A stretch of DNA of 64,000 nucleotides. Source: Larkinella knui. GTDB taxonomy: Bacteria; Bacteroidota; Bacteroidia; Cytophagales; Spirosomataceae. The notes under the pieces were generated by a model that worked only from the letters and a program-made list of their open reading frames with translations, did not search any database and was not told where the DNA came from. This document shows positions 1 through 8,496 of this stretch, one piece after another. The stretch spans positions 310,001-374,000 of the forward strand of contig NZ_RQJP01000003.1 in NCBI RefSeq assembly GCF_003858645.1, written 5' to 3'. Within the stretch, counting starts at the first letter, position 1, and the number at the start of each line of letters is the position of its first letter. The translations under genes and the position numbers were made by a program.

Positions 1-17
1 TCCGGCGTCACTTCTGT

Positions 18-1070
18 TTATGCGCCCTGAAACTGACGGAGGAACCGAACATCATTTTCGGTATACAGACGCAGGTCGTTTACGCCGTAGCGAAGTTGCG
101 TAATCCGCTCAACGCCCATTCCAAACGCGTACCCGGTATATTCTTCCGGATCGACCCCACAGTTGATGAGCACGTTCGGATCAACCATGCCGGAACCGGC
201 AATTTCGACCCAGCCACTGTATTTACAAATTGGACAGCCCGATCCGTGGCAGATCTGACAGGAAATATCAATTTCGGCGCTGGGCTCGGTAAAAGGAAAA
301 TACGACGGACGGAAGCGAATCTTCACATCTTTGGCAAACATCTCCTTCACAAAATGATAGAGCGTGTCTTTCAGGTCTTTAAAACCAACGTTCTTGTCTA
401 CGTACAACCCTTCAACCTGGTGGAACATGCAATGGGCACGGGCCGAAATAGCCTCATTCCGATACACCCGCCCCGGCATAATGGCGCGGATCGGCTGAAA
501 GGTGGTGTTGAATTTCTGATGCTCCATCAACCGGATCTGGACATTCGACGTATGCGTCCGTAAGAGCAGGTCGGCCGGGGCACCATTGCTCTTCTTGTCG
601 ACGAAAAACGTATCCTGCATATCGCGGGCCGGGTGATTGTCCGGAAAGTTCAGCGCACCAAAGTTATACCAGTCGGTCTCAATTTCGGGCCCGTCGGCAA
701 CGCTAAAGCCGATCCGCCCGAAAATACTGATAATCTGCTGGCGAACCAGGTTGAGCGGGTGTTGCGCTCCATACAGGTTGGGAATAACCGGCAGGCTCAA
801 ATCAACCGGGGGCTGAACGTCCTCACTGAAGCTGTTTTCCAGCGATGTGCTGGATTCTTTAAACCGCTGCTGGGCAAAATCCTTGAGCGAATTCAACTCC
901 TGACCCACCGCCCGGCGGTCTTCCTGCGGCACCTGTTTCAACTTCTCAAACAGGTCCGTAACCACGCCTTTGCGCCCAATATACCGAAGTCGGAATTGTT
1001 CCAACTCGTCTTTCGATTGAATCTGAAAATGTTCAATCTCCTGATAAATTTCTTTGACTCTATCCAGCAT
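18..1070 (-). CDS. pheS: Phenylalanyl-tRNA synthetase alpha subunit
   Basis: Charges tRNA-Phe together with PheT (not in this window) in the cytoplasm. The 350-residue protein has the N-terminal coiled coil (about residues 1-90) and the class II catalytic core: DWYNFGALNFPDNHPARD near 135-150, the motif 2 region around RVYRNE and HQVEGLYVD, and motif 3 in FGMGVERI near the C-terminus. The frame stays open ten codons further upstream to 1100, but a TATCTTTG -7 box (minus strand) lies at 1098-1105, so the Met at 1070 is the start. This matches the usual MLDRV-type N-terminus of Bacteroidota PheS. Identification is firm. Confidence 0.97.
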   Translation of the reverse strand: MLDRVKEIYQEIEHFQIQSKDELEQFRLRYIGRKGVVTDLFEKLKQVPQEDRRAVGQELNSLKDFAQQRFKESSTSLENSFSEDVQPPVDLSLPVIPNLYGAQHPLNLVRQQIISIFGRIGFSVADGPEIETDWYNFGALNFPDNHPARDMQDTFFVDKKSNGAPADLLLRTHTSNVQIRLMEHQKFNTTFQPIRAIMPGRVYRNEAISARAHCMFHQVEGLYVDKNVGFKDLKDTLYHFVKEMFAKDVKIRFRPSYFPFTEPSAEIDISCQICHGSGCPICKYSGWVEIAGSGMVDPNVLINCGVDPEEYTGYAFGMGVERITQLRYGVNDLRLYTENDVRFLRQFQGA

Positions 1071-1097
1071 ACGCTCTCTAATCAATCCGGGTTGTTG

Positions 1098-1105
1098 CAA
1101 AGATA
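1098..1105 (-). promoter_or_regulatory. Probable pheS promoter, -7 box TATCTTTG
   Basis: On the minus strand this reads TATCTTTG, an exact fit to the Bacteroidota -7 consensus TAnnTTTG. It lies 28 bases before the pheS start at 1070, so transcription would start near 1092. No clear -33 TTG is seen at the right distance. Confidence 0.55.
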
Positions 1106-1285
1106 ACCATTTTCTGTGCTCCGTTAAACATTCCTATTCACCGCTCGTCACAGGTCCCGGTACGGTTGTTGGGCACTGTATTGGCAACAGGCGACTGGGG
1201 CACATCCGTAAAAATCCCGCACAATCAGAGGCAACCTGTTCATTATCAAACGTATCCATTGTTACACAAACTTACTCGATTAATT

Positions 1286-1717
1286 ATGGAATCCATCCTG
1301 AAGGAAAACCTTTTCGACCAAGTGTCCACAAAATTCCCCAAAAGTGTGGAAAAAAAGTCCACCTCCTCAATTGCCCAGAAGCTGCTTATTCCTTTTTACG
1401 ATCGAAAAAGAACTATCTCACTCGAAGAAATTGTCCGATTGGAAGGTTCCGGAAATTATACCAATTTTTTCCTCAAAGACGGCACCCGCATGCTGGTATC
1501 CCGCACCTTAAAAGAGTACGAAGAATTGTTGGATGGAGAGGCTTTCGTACGGGTTCATAAATCCTGCATCGTCAATCTCTGCTACGTACGTCGGTTCTAT
1601 GTCAAGAAAGAAGGCGAACTGGAATTGAACGACGGACAGCAGGTTAAAATTTCGCGTCGCCGGGCGCAAAACTTCATGGATCGGATCCGCAACTTTTTAC
1701 CGGCAACCATTCACTAA
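1286..1717 (+). CDS. Stand-alone LytTR DNA-binding regulator (first of two)
   Basis: A 143-residue protein consisting of a short N-terminal tail and a LytTR DNA-binding domain (about residues 43-140). Family hallmarks are visible: EEIVRLEGSGNYT, LVSRTLKEYEELL, FVRVHKSCIVNL and VKISRRRAQNF. There is no receiver domain and no membrane segment, so the input signal cannot be read from the sequence. The frame is open 40 codons further upstream, but that extension has no LytTR-like content; ATG 1286 gives the family-like N-terminus. A close paralogue follows at 1974. Function as a DNA-binding regulator is secure; targets are unknown. Confidence 0.85.
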   Translation: MESILKENLFDQVSTKFPKSVEKKSTSSIAQKLLIPFYDRKRTISLEEIVRLEGSGNYTNFFLKDGTRMLVSRTLKEYEELLDGEAFVRVHKSCIVNLCYVRRFYVKKEGELELNDGQQVKISRRRAQNFMDRIRNFLPATIH

Positions 1718-1832
1718 TTGTAACCGCGCAATACCCGCATGGTACTGTGTAGTATACGCAAATCAGTAACACGTAGAAATACGTAATCGGTCAAGGAGAT
1801 ATACGGAATGTAACCGTACAATTTACAACCCA

Positions 1833-1895
1833 AAGGCTTGATTTTCAGCCGCTTAACCAACACGGTAAGCCACTGGAAATCAAGCCTTCTTTTTT
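1833..1895 (+). terminator. Intrinsic terminator after the first LytTR gene
   Basis: A 16-base arm at 1833-1848 pairs with 1873-1888 (one G-T wobble), with a 24-base loop and a following T-rich run to 1895. It separates the two LytTR genes, so the second needs its own promoter. Confidence 0.7.
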
Positions 1896-1914
1896 AGTGA
1901 ACGGCTATTTGGAC

Positions 1915-1922
1915 TAGTTTTG
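1915..1922 (+). promoter_or_regulatory. Probable promoter of the second LytTR gene, -7 box TAGTTTTG
   Basis: TAGTTTTG fits TAnnTTTG and lies directly behind the terminator of the first LytTR gene, about 50 bases before the ATG at 1974. No convincing -33 TTG was found. Confidence 0.5.
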
Positions 1923-1973
1923 TCATGTCAGTAACAACAAAAAACATAAACAAAACTCTAATCGCAAATCGCC

Positions 1974-2387
1974 ATGGAATCGTTAGCATATCCTTCCTCT
2001 TCGACACTGCAACCGTTGTTTCCCCGGATGTATCAACGGAATGCCAATCGCATTGCGCTGCCTTACCTGAATCGTAACATTATGATCTCGGTGGATGACG
2101 TGGTTAGTCTGCACGGAGAAGGTAACTACACCTTCATTACGACGCGCGACAAAAAGCGGTATCTGGTTTCCAAAACCCTGAAAGCGTTTGAAACCATGCT
2201 GGATCAGACGATGTTCCTGCGCATTCACAAATCGACAATCATCAACCTGGCTTACGTGCAGTTCAGTGTTTTTGCCACGGAGCGGATCGTCCGGTTGACG
2301 GATGGCCAGGAGGTGACCATCTCCCGGCGCCGGATGAAGGAAATCAGCCAGCGGTTAAACTTCTTTATGCAATCCTTATTTAACTGA
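1974..2387 (+). CDS. Stand-alone LytTR DNA-binding regulator (second of two)
   Basis: A 137-residue paralogue of the gene at 1286. After about 30 residues rich in Ser/Pro/Arg it has a full LytTR domain: VDDVVSLHGEGNYT, LVSKTLKAFETML, FLRIHKSTIINLAYV and VTISRRRMKEI. It lacks any receiver or sensor domain. A terminator before it and a TAGTTTTG box at 1915 suggest separate transcription from its paralogue. Such short LytTR proteins are common in Cytophagales; the regulon cannot be inferred here. Confidence 0.85.
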   Translation: MESLAYPSSSTLQPLFPRMYQRNANRIALPYLNRNIMISVDDVVSLHGEGNYTFITTRDKKRYLVSKTLKAFETMLDQTMFLRIHKSTIINLAYVQFSVFATERIVRLTDGQEVTISRRRMKEISQRLNFFMQSLFN

Positions 2388-2498
2388 TTGCTTTCGACAC
2401 GACTACTTATTACGGTTTATTTTGGGTTAGTTGAGCAGAACAGCCGTTGTCGGCTCCCTTTGGGACGTGACAACGGCATGTTTTTTTGCCCTTTCCGC

Positions 2499-3188
2499 TC
2501 AAAACGCATACCCTAATGTCAACTGCCAAAGCGTCGATTTTGTCGTAAATCGCTCATCGTTTCCGGGCGTTTGAATACCAATTTGCGAGAGGTCCGACAG
2601 ATTTCCTTCATACCGCAGATCGACCTGAAAACCGGCTAAACTCAAACCCGCTCCGGCCTGATACCCAAATACGGCCTGTTTAAACGTCTCATCGATTGGC
2701 TGCGTCGTATACTGTTTAAAGGAATCCTTCAGATTTTTATTTTCCGAAATCGTCAGCGACATCATTGGTCCGGCATTCAGGCGCAACGGACCGAGCTTGA
2801 AGCCGACCAACACCGGCACATCGAAGGTGGTAAATTTGACATCGATCGATTGGGTGGCCAGACCGGTTTGAATCAGATCGAATTTCCCGCCTTTCGCAGA
2901 AATCAGCAGTTCGGGCTGAAGGTAGAGTTTGCGGCCAAAACGAAAAAAAGCACCACCAACGATGCCGGTCGTGCGGTTATCGTTATTTCGAAAAAAGTCG
3001 TACACAATTTGCCCCCCCGACATCACCGGGATGCCGCCACTCGTTAACCGGGGTGTTTTCAACTCCAGGGAATTGAGTTGCGAGAAATTAGCGCCTACTT
3101 TCAGGCCAAAAGTGAAGAATTTGCCGCCCCCAAACTGGCCGAAAGAGAGGGAAGGCACCAGGGCGAGAATCCATAAAAAATGTTTCAT
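2499..3188 (-). CDS. PorT-family outer-membrane beta-barrel protein (tandem copy 1)
   Basis: A 229-residue secreted protein with a signal peptide (MKHFLWILALVPSLSFGQ) followed by alternating beta strands and a C-terminal strand ending in LTLGYAF, typical of an outer-membrane barrel. Motifs LKVGANFSQL, LYLQPELLISAKGG, FDVPVLVG and FGYQAGAGLSL are those of the PorT/OMP_b-brl_2 group. The frame extends 30 codons upstream to 3278, but the signal peptide fixes the start at 3188. It is homologous along its length to the next gene at 3351, so the pair arose by tandem duplication. Substrate or role unknown. Confidence 0.8.
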   Translation of the reverse strand: MKHFLWILALVPSLSFGQFGGGKFFTFGLKVGANFSQLNSLELKTPRLTSGGIPVMSGGQIVYDFFRNNDNRTTGIVGGAFFRFGRKLYLQPELLISAKGGKFDLIQTGLATQSIDVKFTTFDVPVLVGFKLGPLRLNAGPMMSLTISENKNLKDSFKQYTTQPIDETFKQAVFGYQAGAGLSLAGFQVDLRYEGNLSDLSQIGIQTPGNDERFTTKSTLWQLTLGYAF

Positions 3189-3286
3189 TAGCGTTGTTTT
3201 TTGGATGAGAATACTTGGAAGGCAAATTACTGGAAAGGCCCCAATTCTGTTGCAGAAACTGTGCAAACGGTACTTCAACGGTATTC

Positions 3287-3330
3287 AAAAACAGCGCCCC
3301 GTAATCGGTAAAAACGATTACGGGGCGCTG
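3287..3330 (-). terminator. Intrinsic terminator between the two barrel genes
   Basis: A perfect 16-base inverted repeat, 3292-3307 with 3315-3330 and a 7-base loop, is followed on the minus strand by a T run at 3291-3287. It ends transcription of the upstream barrel gene (3351-4043), so the downstream copy needs its own promoter. Confidence 0.8.
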
Positions 3331-3350
3331 AACGGAAGGCTTTATACGAT

Positions 3351-4043
3351 TTAGAATAGTCGCAAAGCCAGGGTTACCTGCCACGACTTCAGCCGCTGGC
3401 TAAACTGGGCCGAATTGGCATCCCCGCCCAGATTCACGGCGGCCACATCGGACAAACCGCCTTCCCGACGGACGTCGATGCCCAGCCGTCCCAGATCGAG
3501 GCCAACCCCAACCTGATACCCGTAGGTCGCCTTGGCCAGTGCATTATTCAAACTGCCGGACGTATAATCCCGCAGGGCATCGCGCAGCTTCTGATCGTCG
3601 CTGATGCGGAACGATACGATTGGGCCGGCCACAACCCGGAGCGGACCACCTTTTAACCCAAGCAAAATCGGCACATCGAAATTGGTGGTTTTGATGGATA
3701 CGGTTTCCGTGGTCGGCCGCCCGTCGATATCCCGAACAATATCAAATGAGCCCCCTTTCGACGAAACCAGCAATTCGGGCTGGAGGTAAATATTTTTTCC
3801 AAACCGGGTATAAATCCCGTAGGCCCAACCGGTTTTACTATTGAAACTTTCCTTCAGGTTATCGCGAATCGTCTGGCCGCTGACATTGACCTGGGGAGTT
3901 CCGTTGGCATTCAGCCGGGTGGTCACAAAATCGCCGGTCGTAAACTGCGACAGGTTCACCCCTCCTTTGATACCAAAACTAAACTGAGCAAACGTTAAGG
4001 TTGGAAGGATCATGACCAGACCCAAAAACAGGATTTTTTTCAT
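3351..4043 (-). CDS. PorT-family outer-membrane beta-barrel protein (tandem copy 2)
   Basis: A 230-residue protein with a clear signal peptide (MKKILFLGLVMILPTLTFAQ) and a barrel of the same type as its neighbour: FGIKGGVNLSQF, YLQPELLVSSKGG, NFDVPILLGLKGGPLRVVAGP and YGYQVGVGLDL. The C-terminal strand ends in VTLALRLF, with the terminal aromatic residue expected for BamA-dependent insertion. Its role is unknown; the name rests on family resemblance only. Confidence 0.8.
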   Translation of the reverse strand: MKKILFLGLVMILPTLTFAQFSFGIKGGVNLSQFTTGDFVTTRLNANGTPQVNVSGQTIRDNLKESFNSKTGWAYGIYTRFGKNIYLQPELLVSSKGGSFDIVRDIDGRPTTETVSIKTTNFDVPILLGLKGGPLRVVAGPIVSFRISDDQKLRDALRDYTSGSLNNALAKATYGYQVGVGLDLGRLGIDVRREGGLSDVAAVNLGGDANSAQFSQRLKSWQVTLALRLF

Positions 4044-4244
4044 CTGAAGCGAAGTTTGAGTGAATTGATAACGTGAACGATGGCAAATGTGCTATGCAAA
4101 ACCAGTTTTTTTTGCTATATTGTTACTTTACGACTCCATCACTTTCTTTGCAGAAGCGAGTTTCTCACATGACACGTAACGGAGGATCTACCCCTATTTT
4201 GTCATCGCACCCTGCTTAGAAGCGCGATTGTAACCAAAGGTTTA

Positions 4245-5618
4245 ATGGCAAAAACAAAAACAACTTTTTTCTGTCAGAATTGCGGCACCCAGGCTCCCAA
4301 ATGGCTGGGCCGCTGCCCGGCTTGTGGCGAGTGGAACACCTTTGTGGAAGAGGTAATTACGAAGGAAGAACCCGTAGCCGGTAACTGGCGCCCCTCGGCT
4401 ACCACCAAAACGGCCGCCAAGCCGAAAGCCATCCACGCCATCAATTATGAAGAACAGGAACGGACACTAACGCCCGATGCCGAGCTAAACCGGGTTCTGG
4501 GTGGCGGTATTGTTCCGGGGTCGCTGGTGCTGATTGGCGGAGAACCCGGTATTGGCAAATCGACCCTTCTCCTTCAAATTGCCCTGGGTTTAAACGACAC
4601 GCGGGTCTTATACGTATCGGGGGAAGAAAGCGAACAACAGATCAAAATGCGCGCCGAGCGGTTGCCGGTTCCGGTCAGCGACTGCTACATCATGACCGAA
4701 ACGTCGACGCAGAATATTTTCCGAACCGTCGAACATTTTGAGCCGGAAGTCCTCATTATCGACTCCATCCAGACCATGCATTCATCGCTGGTCGAGTCGG
4801 GGGCGGGCAGCGTTTCGCAGGTTCGGGAGTGTACCGCCGAATTTATGAAATACGCCAAGGAAAGTGGCACACCGGTTTTTATTGTCGGGCACATCACGAA
4901 AGATGGTTCGCTGGCGGGCCCCAAAGTGCTGGAGCACATGGTGGATACGGTTTTGACGTTTGAAGGGGACCGGCACACGACGTATCGGATTCTGCGAACC
5001 ACCAAAAACCGCTTCGGGAGTACATCCGAACTCGGCATTTACGAAATGCAGGGTACGGGGCTCCGTCAGGTTACCAACCCTTCGGAAATCCTGATTTCCC
5101 AACGGGATGAAGCCCTGAGCGGTATTGCCATCGGCTCGATGGTGGAGGGAAACCGCCCGCTGCTGATCGAAATTCAGGCGCTGGTGAGCATTGCCAATTA
5201 CGGAACTCCGCAACGGAGCAGCACAGGATTCGATGCGAAACGACTGCAGATGTTGCTGGCCGTTCTCGAAAAACGCGGGGGCTTTCGGCTGGGTCAGCAG
5301 GACGTATTTCTGAATGTGGCGGGTGGCCTGAAAGTGGAAGATCCGGCAATCGATCTGTCGGTTTGCGCGGCTATTGTTTCGAGTTACGAGGACATTTCCA
5401 TTCCATCGTCCGTGGCGTTTGCCGCCGAGGTCGGTTTGGGGGGCGAAGTACGTGCCGTTCACCGCGTAGAATCGCGGATTTCGGAAGCGGAGAAATTGGG
5501 ATTCAAGCAGATTTTTATTTCAAAATACAACATAAAAGGGCTCGATTTTAGCAGTTACAAAATCAAAATCCAGCCGGTCAGTAAACTGGATGAGGTTTTT
5601 CAGGGTGTTTTGATGTAA
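4245..5618 (+). CDS. radA: DNA repair protein RadA (Sms)
   Basis: A RecA-like ATPase that helps branch migration during recombinational repair. The 457-residue protein shows the full family order: N-terminal zinc finger with CQNC and CPAC (residues about 8-28), Walker A GGEPGIGKST near 98-107, Walker B VLIIDSIQ, the RadA-specific KNRFG motif, and a C-terminal Lon-type domain without protease function. A possible promoter lies upstream (TTG at 4120-4122, 20-base spacer, TTTCTTTG at 4143-4150, one mismatch to TAnnTTTG). Identification is firm. Confidence 0.96.
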   Translation: MAKTKTTFFCQNCGTQAPKWLGRCPACGEWNTFVEEVITKEEPVAGNWRPSATTKTAAKPKAIHAINYEEQERTLTPDAELNRVLGGGIVPGSLVLIGGEPGIGKSTLLLQIALGLNDTRVLYVSGEESEQQIKMRAERLPVPVSDCYIMTETSTQNIFRTVEHFEPEVLIIDSIQTMHSSLVESGAGSVSQVRECTAEFMKYAKESGTPVFIVGHITKDGSLAGPKVLEHMVDTVLTFEGDRHTTYRILRTTKNRFGSTSELGIYEMQGTGLRQVTNPSEILISQRDEALSGIAIGSMVEGNRPLLIEIQALVSIANYGTPQRSSTGFDAKRLQMLLAVLEKRGGFRLGQQDVFLNVAGGLKVEDPAIDLSVCAAIVSSYEDISIPSSVAFAAEVGLGGEVRAVHRVESRISEAEKLGFKQIFISKYNIKGLDFSSYKIKIQPVSKLDEVFQGVLM

Positions 5619-5750
5619 CTGTTTTTCCGATCGGAACGAGTAGACAAACCCGTCAGTGGAGGCCAAAAGAAAACCTGGTTAATCACGGAAATACCGTAAT
5701 CCGGGTTTAGATTTCTTTTACTTTTACGGTGTAAAATAAATCCTGACTAC

Positions 5751-6599
5751 ATGAAACGCATGAAAAACGTTGTGCTCCTGGCCGGTTTGCTGGCTTTCTG
5801 CACCTTATCATCTTTTGCTCAACGCAATCCTGAAGACAAAGCTGGCTGGAAACTCGGCTCCCAATCGTATTCCTTCCGCCTGTTCACCTTCGCCGAAGCA
5901 ATCCGTAAAATCGATAGCTGCGGACTGAAATACGTCGAGGCCTTTCCGGGTCAGACCATCGGTGGTGGTATTGAAGGCAAAATGGACTTTAAAATGGATG
6001 CGGCAACCCGCCAGGCCGTAAAAAAAATGCTACAGGACAAAGGGCTGACACTGGTTGCCTTTGGTGTGGTCAATGCGCCCAACGAAGCCGACTGGAAATC
6101 GTTGTTCGAATTTGCCAGAGATTTGGGCATTACCAACATCAACACCGAACCCAAGGTGGAACAGATGCCTTATATTGGCCGTATGGCCGACGAATACAAG
6201 ATCAACGTTGCGCTTCATAACCACCCAAAACCGTCGCATTACTGGCATCCCGACTCGGTGCTGGCGGTTATCGGCACGAGCAAATACGTAGGTTCCTGCG
6301 CCGATATTGGCCACTGGGTTCGGTCGGGTTTGGATCCGGTCGATTGTCTAAAAAAATTGCAGGGCCATATTTTGGGTATGCACTTTAAAGATGTGAAAAA
6401 AGATTCGCCGGATGGCAAACACCACGATGTAATCTGGGGAACTGGCGATTGCAAAGTGGATGCGGTCATTGCCGAACTCAAACGCCAGCGTTTCAAAGGC
6501 CCGATTTCGGTGGAATATGAATACCACTGGGAAAACAACGGTCCCGAAATTGCCGAAAGCGTAAAGTACTTTCGAAGCGCTTACAACAAGGTTCAGTAA
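5751..6599 (+). CDS. Secreted sugar phosphate isomerase/epimerase-like TIM-barrel protein
   Basis: A 282-residue protein with a signal peptide (about residues 1-24, ending SSFAQ) and a xylose-isomerase-like TIM barrel (AP endonuclease 2 family). Typical elements are KLGSQSYSFRLFTFAEAI, VALHNHPKPSHYW, GSCADIGHWVRSGLDP, GMHFKDVK and ISVEYEYHW; the His, Asp and Glu residues in them are the usual metal ligands. Related secreted proteins in Bacteroidota act on sugars in the periplasm, but the substrate here is unknown. It is a single gene, with a bidirectional terminator directly after it. Confidence 0.82.
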   Translation: MKRMKNVVLLAGLLAFCTLSSFAQRNPEDKAGWKLGSQSYSFRLFTFAEAIRKIDSCGLKYVEAFPGQTIGGGIEGKMDFKMDAATRQAVKKMLQDKGLTLVAFGVVNAPNEADWKSLFEFARDLGITNINTEPKVEQMPYIGRMADEYKINVALHNHPKPSHYWHPDSVLAVIGTSKYVGSCADIGHWVRSGLDPVDCLKKLQGHILGMHFKDVKKDSPDGKHHDVIWGTGDCKVDAVIAELKRQRFKGPISVEYEYHWENNGPEIAESVKYFRSAYNKVQ

Positions 6600-6602
6600 A
6601 CC

Positions 6603-6639
6603 AAAAAGAGCCCCAATCGCAGGATCGGGGCTCTTTTTA
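6603..6639. terminator. Bidirectional terminator between convergent genes
   Basis: A-rich/T-rich hairpin: AAAAAGAGCCCC on the left pairs with GGGGCTCTTTTT on the right (16-base arms with one mismatch, 4-base loop). It serves the isomerase gene on the plus strand and the small secreted gene at 6662 on the minus strand. Confidence 0.8.
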
Positions 6640-6661
6640 TGAATTGGGAATTGCCGGATTA

Positions 6662-7048
6662 TCAGCGCAATGAAATTAAACGCTCAGGTTGAACCGGTGT
6701 TTTGGTTTGAAGGTTAACTTCTTTGATGACCTGTGAAGCGCCATCGCCTACAACTATTTTGTACGTTCCATCTTCCAGCTGGCTCAGGTCAAAACGGGTA
6801 CGAGTAGCCGTTTCGTTTTTATTCAACCGGTGAGTAGCCAGAACCAGCCCTTTGGCGTCCAGAAGTTGGACGTTCAGGAAAGAGCCTTTTTCTTTGGCAA
6901 CCAGTACATTTACTTTAGCTGCTTCCAATGAAGGATACATGCCAACCTGGTATGAACCAGCGGCTTTTTCGTTGTCGGTATTGGCAAAAGTTACGGTGGA
7001 TGCGCTTACCGCCAGCGCTACGAATACGGAAAAAATGAACTTTTTCAT
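6662..7048 (-). CDS. Small secreted protein, probable beta-sandwich (unknown function)
   Basis: A 128-residue protein with a signal peptide ending near TFANTDNEK. The mature part reads like a single beta-sandwich related to the filament-like domains of Bacteroidota secreted proteins: FLNVQLLDAKGLVLATHRL followed by FDLSQLEDGTYKIVVG. That L-x-x-G-x-Y-x-I pattern resembles type IX sorting or Por-type C-terminal domains, but the protein has no cargo domain of its own. No enzymatic motif is visible. A TATATTTG promoter box lies at 7098-7105. Confidence 0.7.
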   Translation of the reverse strand: MKKFIFSVFVALAVSASTVTFANTDNEKAAGSYQVGMYPSLEAAKVNVLVAKEKGSFLNVQLLDAKGLVLATHRLNKNETATRTRFDLSQLEDGTYKIVVGDGASQVIKEVNLQTKTPVQPERLISLR

Positions 7049-7097
7049 GGTGTGTGTTTTTACGTGTTATTTGTTGTTTACGTCTTGATTGACGATT

Positions 7098-7105
7098 CAA
7101 ATATA
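7098..7105 (-). promoter_or_regulatory. Probable promoter of the small secreted protein, -7 box TATATTTG
   Basis: Reads TATATTTG on the minus strand, matching TAnnTTTG, about 50 bases before the start at 7048. A -33 TTTG candidate at 7132-7135 is slightly too far away. Confidence 0.5.
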
Positions 7106-7366
7106 GCAGGGTAATTCAATGCTGAACGACACAAAGTACGCTAACGGTTGATCGAAACAGACGAACGGTTTATTTTATTGATGAGTAATCAAACGGCAAT
7201 CGCCAAAAACAAAGATAACACACAGATAATCAGACAATTAACTTAGCATTTAATACTGCATTTTCAAGAAATAGGCTTATAAAAAGCGGGAATTATGGGT
7301 CTTAATTCAAAATTTTGATGAGCTAAAGATGGATAATGCAGAATTATATACAACCGATGATGCGAA
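7106..7366. other. AT-rich intergenic region, no gene seen
   Basis: This gap between the divergent small secreted gene and pgeF is clearly richer in A and T than its surroundings. I see no credible reading frame, tRNA or strong hairpin. It presumably holds the pgeF promoter, which I could not assign. Confidence 0.5.
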
Positions 7367-8131
7367 ATGACGGCCTTAGAAACCCTTCACTTGATTCCCA
7401 CGGTTTTTCAACCCTTTCGGAACGTAACTGCCGCCGAAAGTACGCGTCATGGCGGAGTCAGCCCTTTGCCATTCGCGTCACTCAATGTTGGCCTGAATAC
7501 GGCGGATGCGCCCGAAAATGTGCAGGAAAACCGTCGGCGCTTTTTTGCCAGCCTCGCTATTGATCCCGAACAGGTCGTTTCTTCGCACCAGGTTCACCAG
7601 GATCGTATTCTGAAAGTCACTGAACCGGGACGGTTTGAAGGGTATGACGCCCTGATTACCAACCGCCCCGACCATTTCCTGACGGTTACGGTGGCCGACT
7701 GTACCCCCATTTTGATTTATGATGCCGGTCAAAAAGCCGTTGCCGCCATTCATGCCGGTTGGCGCGGCACGGTAGCGCGAATCGTCGAAAAAACCGTTGC
7801 CGCCATGCAGGAGCAATTTGGTACGCAGCCCGCCGACTGCTACGCCTATGTTGGAACGTGCATCGACCTGTGTTCCTTTGAAGTAGGCAATGAAGTGGCC
7901 GACCAGTTTGACAAGGCGTATAAACAGTTCGACCCTGCGCAACAGAAGTTTCGGATCGATTTGAAAGCCGCCAATGTGGCTCAACTCGCCAAAGCCGGTC
8001 TTCCGATGGGTCAAATTGGAATCTCGCCGTATTCAACGGTTTTACACAACCTGGATTTTTATTCCTATCGGGCCGGGAACGGAACTACGGGCCGGATGCT
8101 GGCGGTAATCGGCATTCGTTCAGCCGAATGA
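7367..8131 (+). CDS. pgeF: Peptidoglycan editing factor / laccase-domain protein
   Basis: A 254-residue member of the YfiH/DUF152 family. In E. coli PgeF keeps wrong amino acids out of the peptidoglycan stem peptide; related proteins show purine nucleoside or phenol oxidase activity. The metal-site motifs are present: VSSHQVHQD, VTVADCTPILIYD, AIHAGWRGTVARIVEKTV and the C-terminal ISPYSTVLHNLDFYSYR. Length is normal for the family. The exact reaction in this organism is not evident from sequence. Confidence 0.9.
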   Translation: MTALETLHLIPTVFQPFRNVTAAESTRHGGVSPLPFASLNVGLNTADAPENVQENRRRFFASLAIDPEQVVSSHQVHQDRILKVTEPGRFEGYDALITNRPDHFLTVTVADCTPILIYDAGQKAVAAIHAGWRGTVARIVEKTVAAMQEQFGTQPADCYAYVGTCIDLCSFEVGNEVADQFDKAYKQFDPAQQKFRIDLKAANVAQLAKAGLPMGQIGISPYSTVLHNLDFYSYRAGNGTTGRMLAVIGIRSAE

Positions 8132-8211
8132 TGCCATCAGCCCGGAGGTGCCGGTAAACAAACCGGCTCATTCCGAGTTCTATTGGCTACAAACTAAACT
8201 CTTCAAACGCC

Positions 8212-8469
8212 ATGGGACTGTTAATGACTATTCTGGTAGGCGCCATTGCCGGGTGGCTGGCGGATATCGTTTTTAAGCGCTTCTCATTCTCCTTATTCAC
8301 GGAGATTTTACTCGGAATTGCCGGAGCCTTTGTTGGCGGCTGGATTTTTGGGAACACATTTTCAACGGGCGCCGGTGGCCTTCTCGACCGGGTTTTGACC
8401 GCCTTTGTCGGTGCGGTGATCATTTTGGGTATTGCAGCTCTCATTAAAGGATCACGCAAGACCACCTGA
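8212..8469 (+). CDS. GlsB/YeaQ/YmgE-family small membrane protein
   Basis: An 85-residue protein made of three hydrophobic segments (about 3-20, 27-50 and 60-80) rich in glycine, with the family patterns GAIAGWLAD and GIAGAFVGGWIFG. This transglycosylase-associated family is often stress-induced in other bacteria; no biochemical role is established. It ends 27 bases from the convergent birA. Confidence 0.85.
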   Translation: MGLLMTILVGAIAGWLADIVFKRFSFSLFTEILLGIAGAFVGGWIFGNTFSTGAGGLLDRVLTAFVGAVIILGIAALIKGSRKTT

Positions 8470-8496
8470 TCCGATTTGCATGTCACTCGTCAGTGA

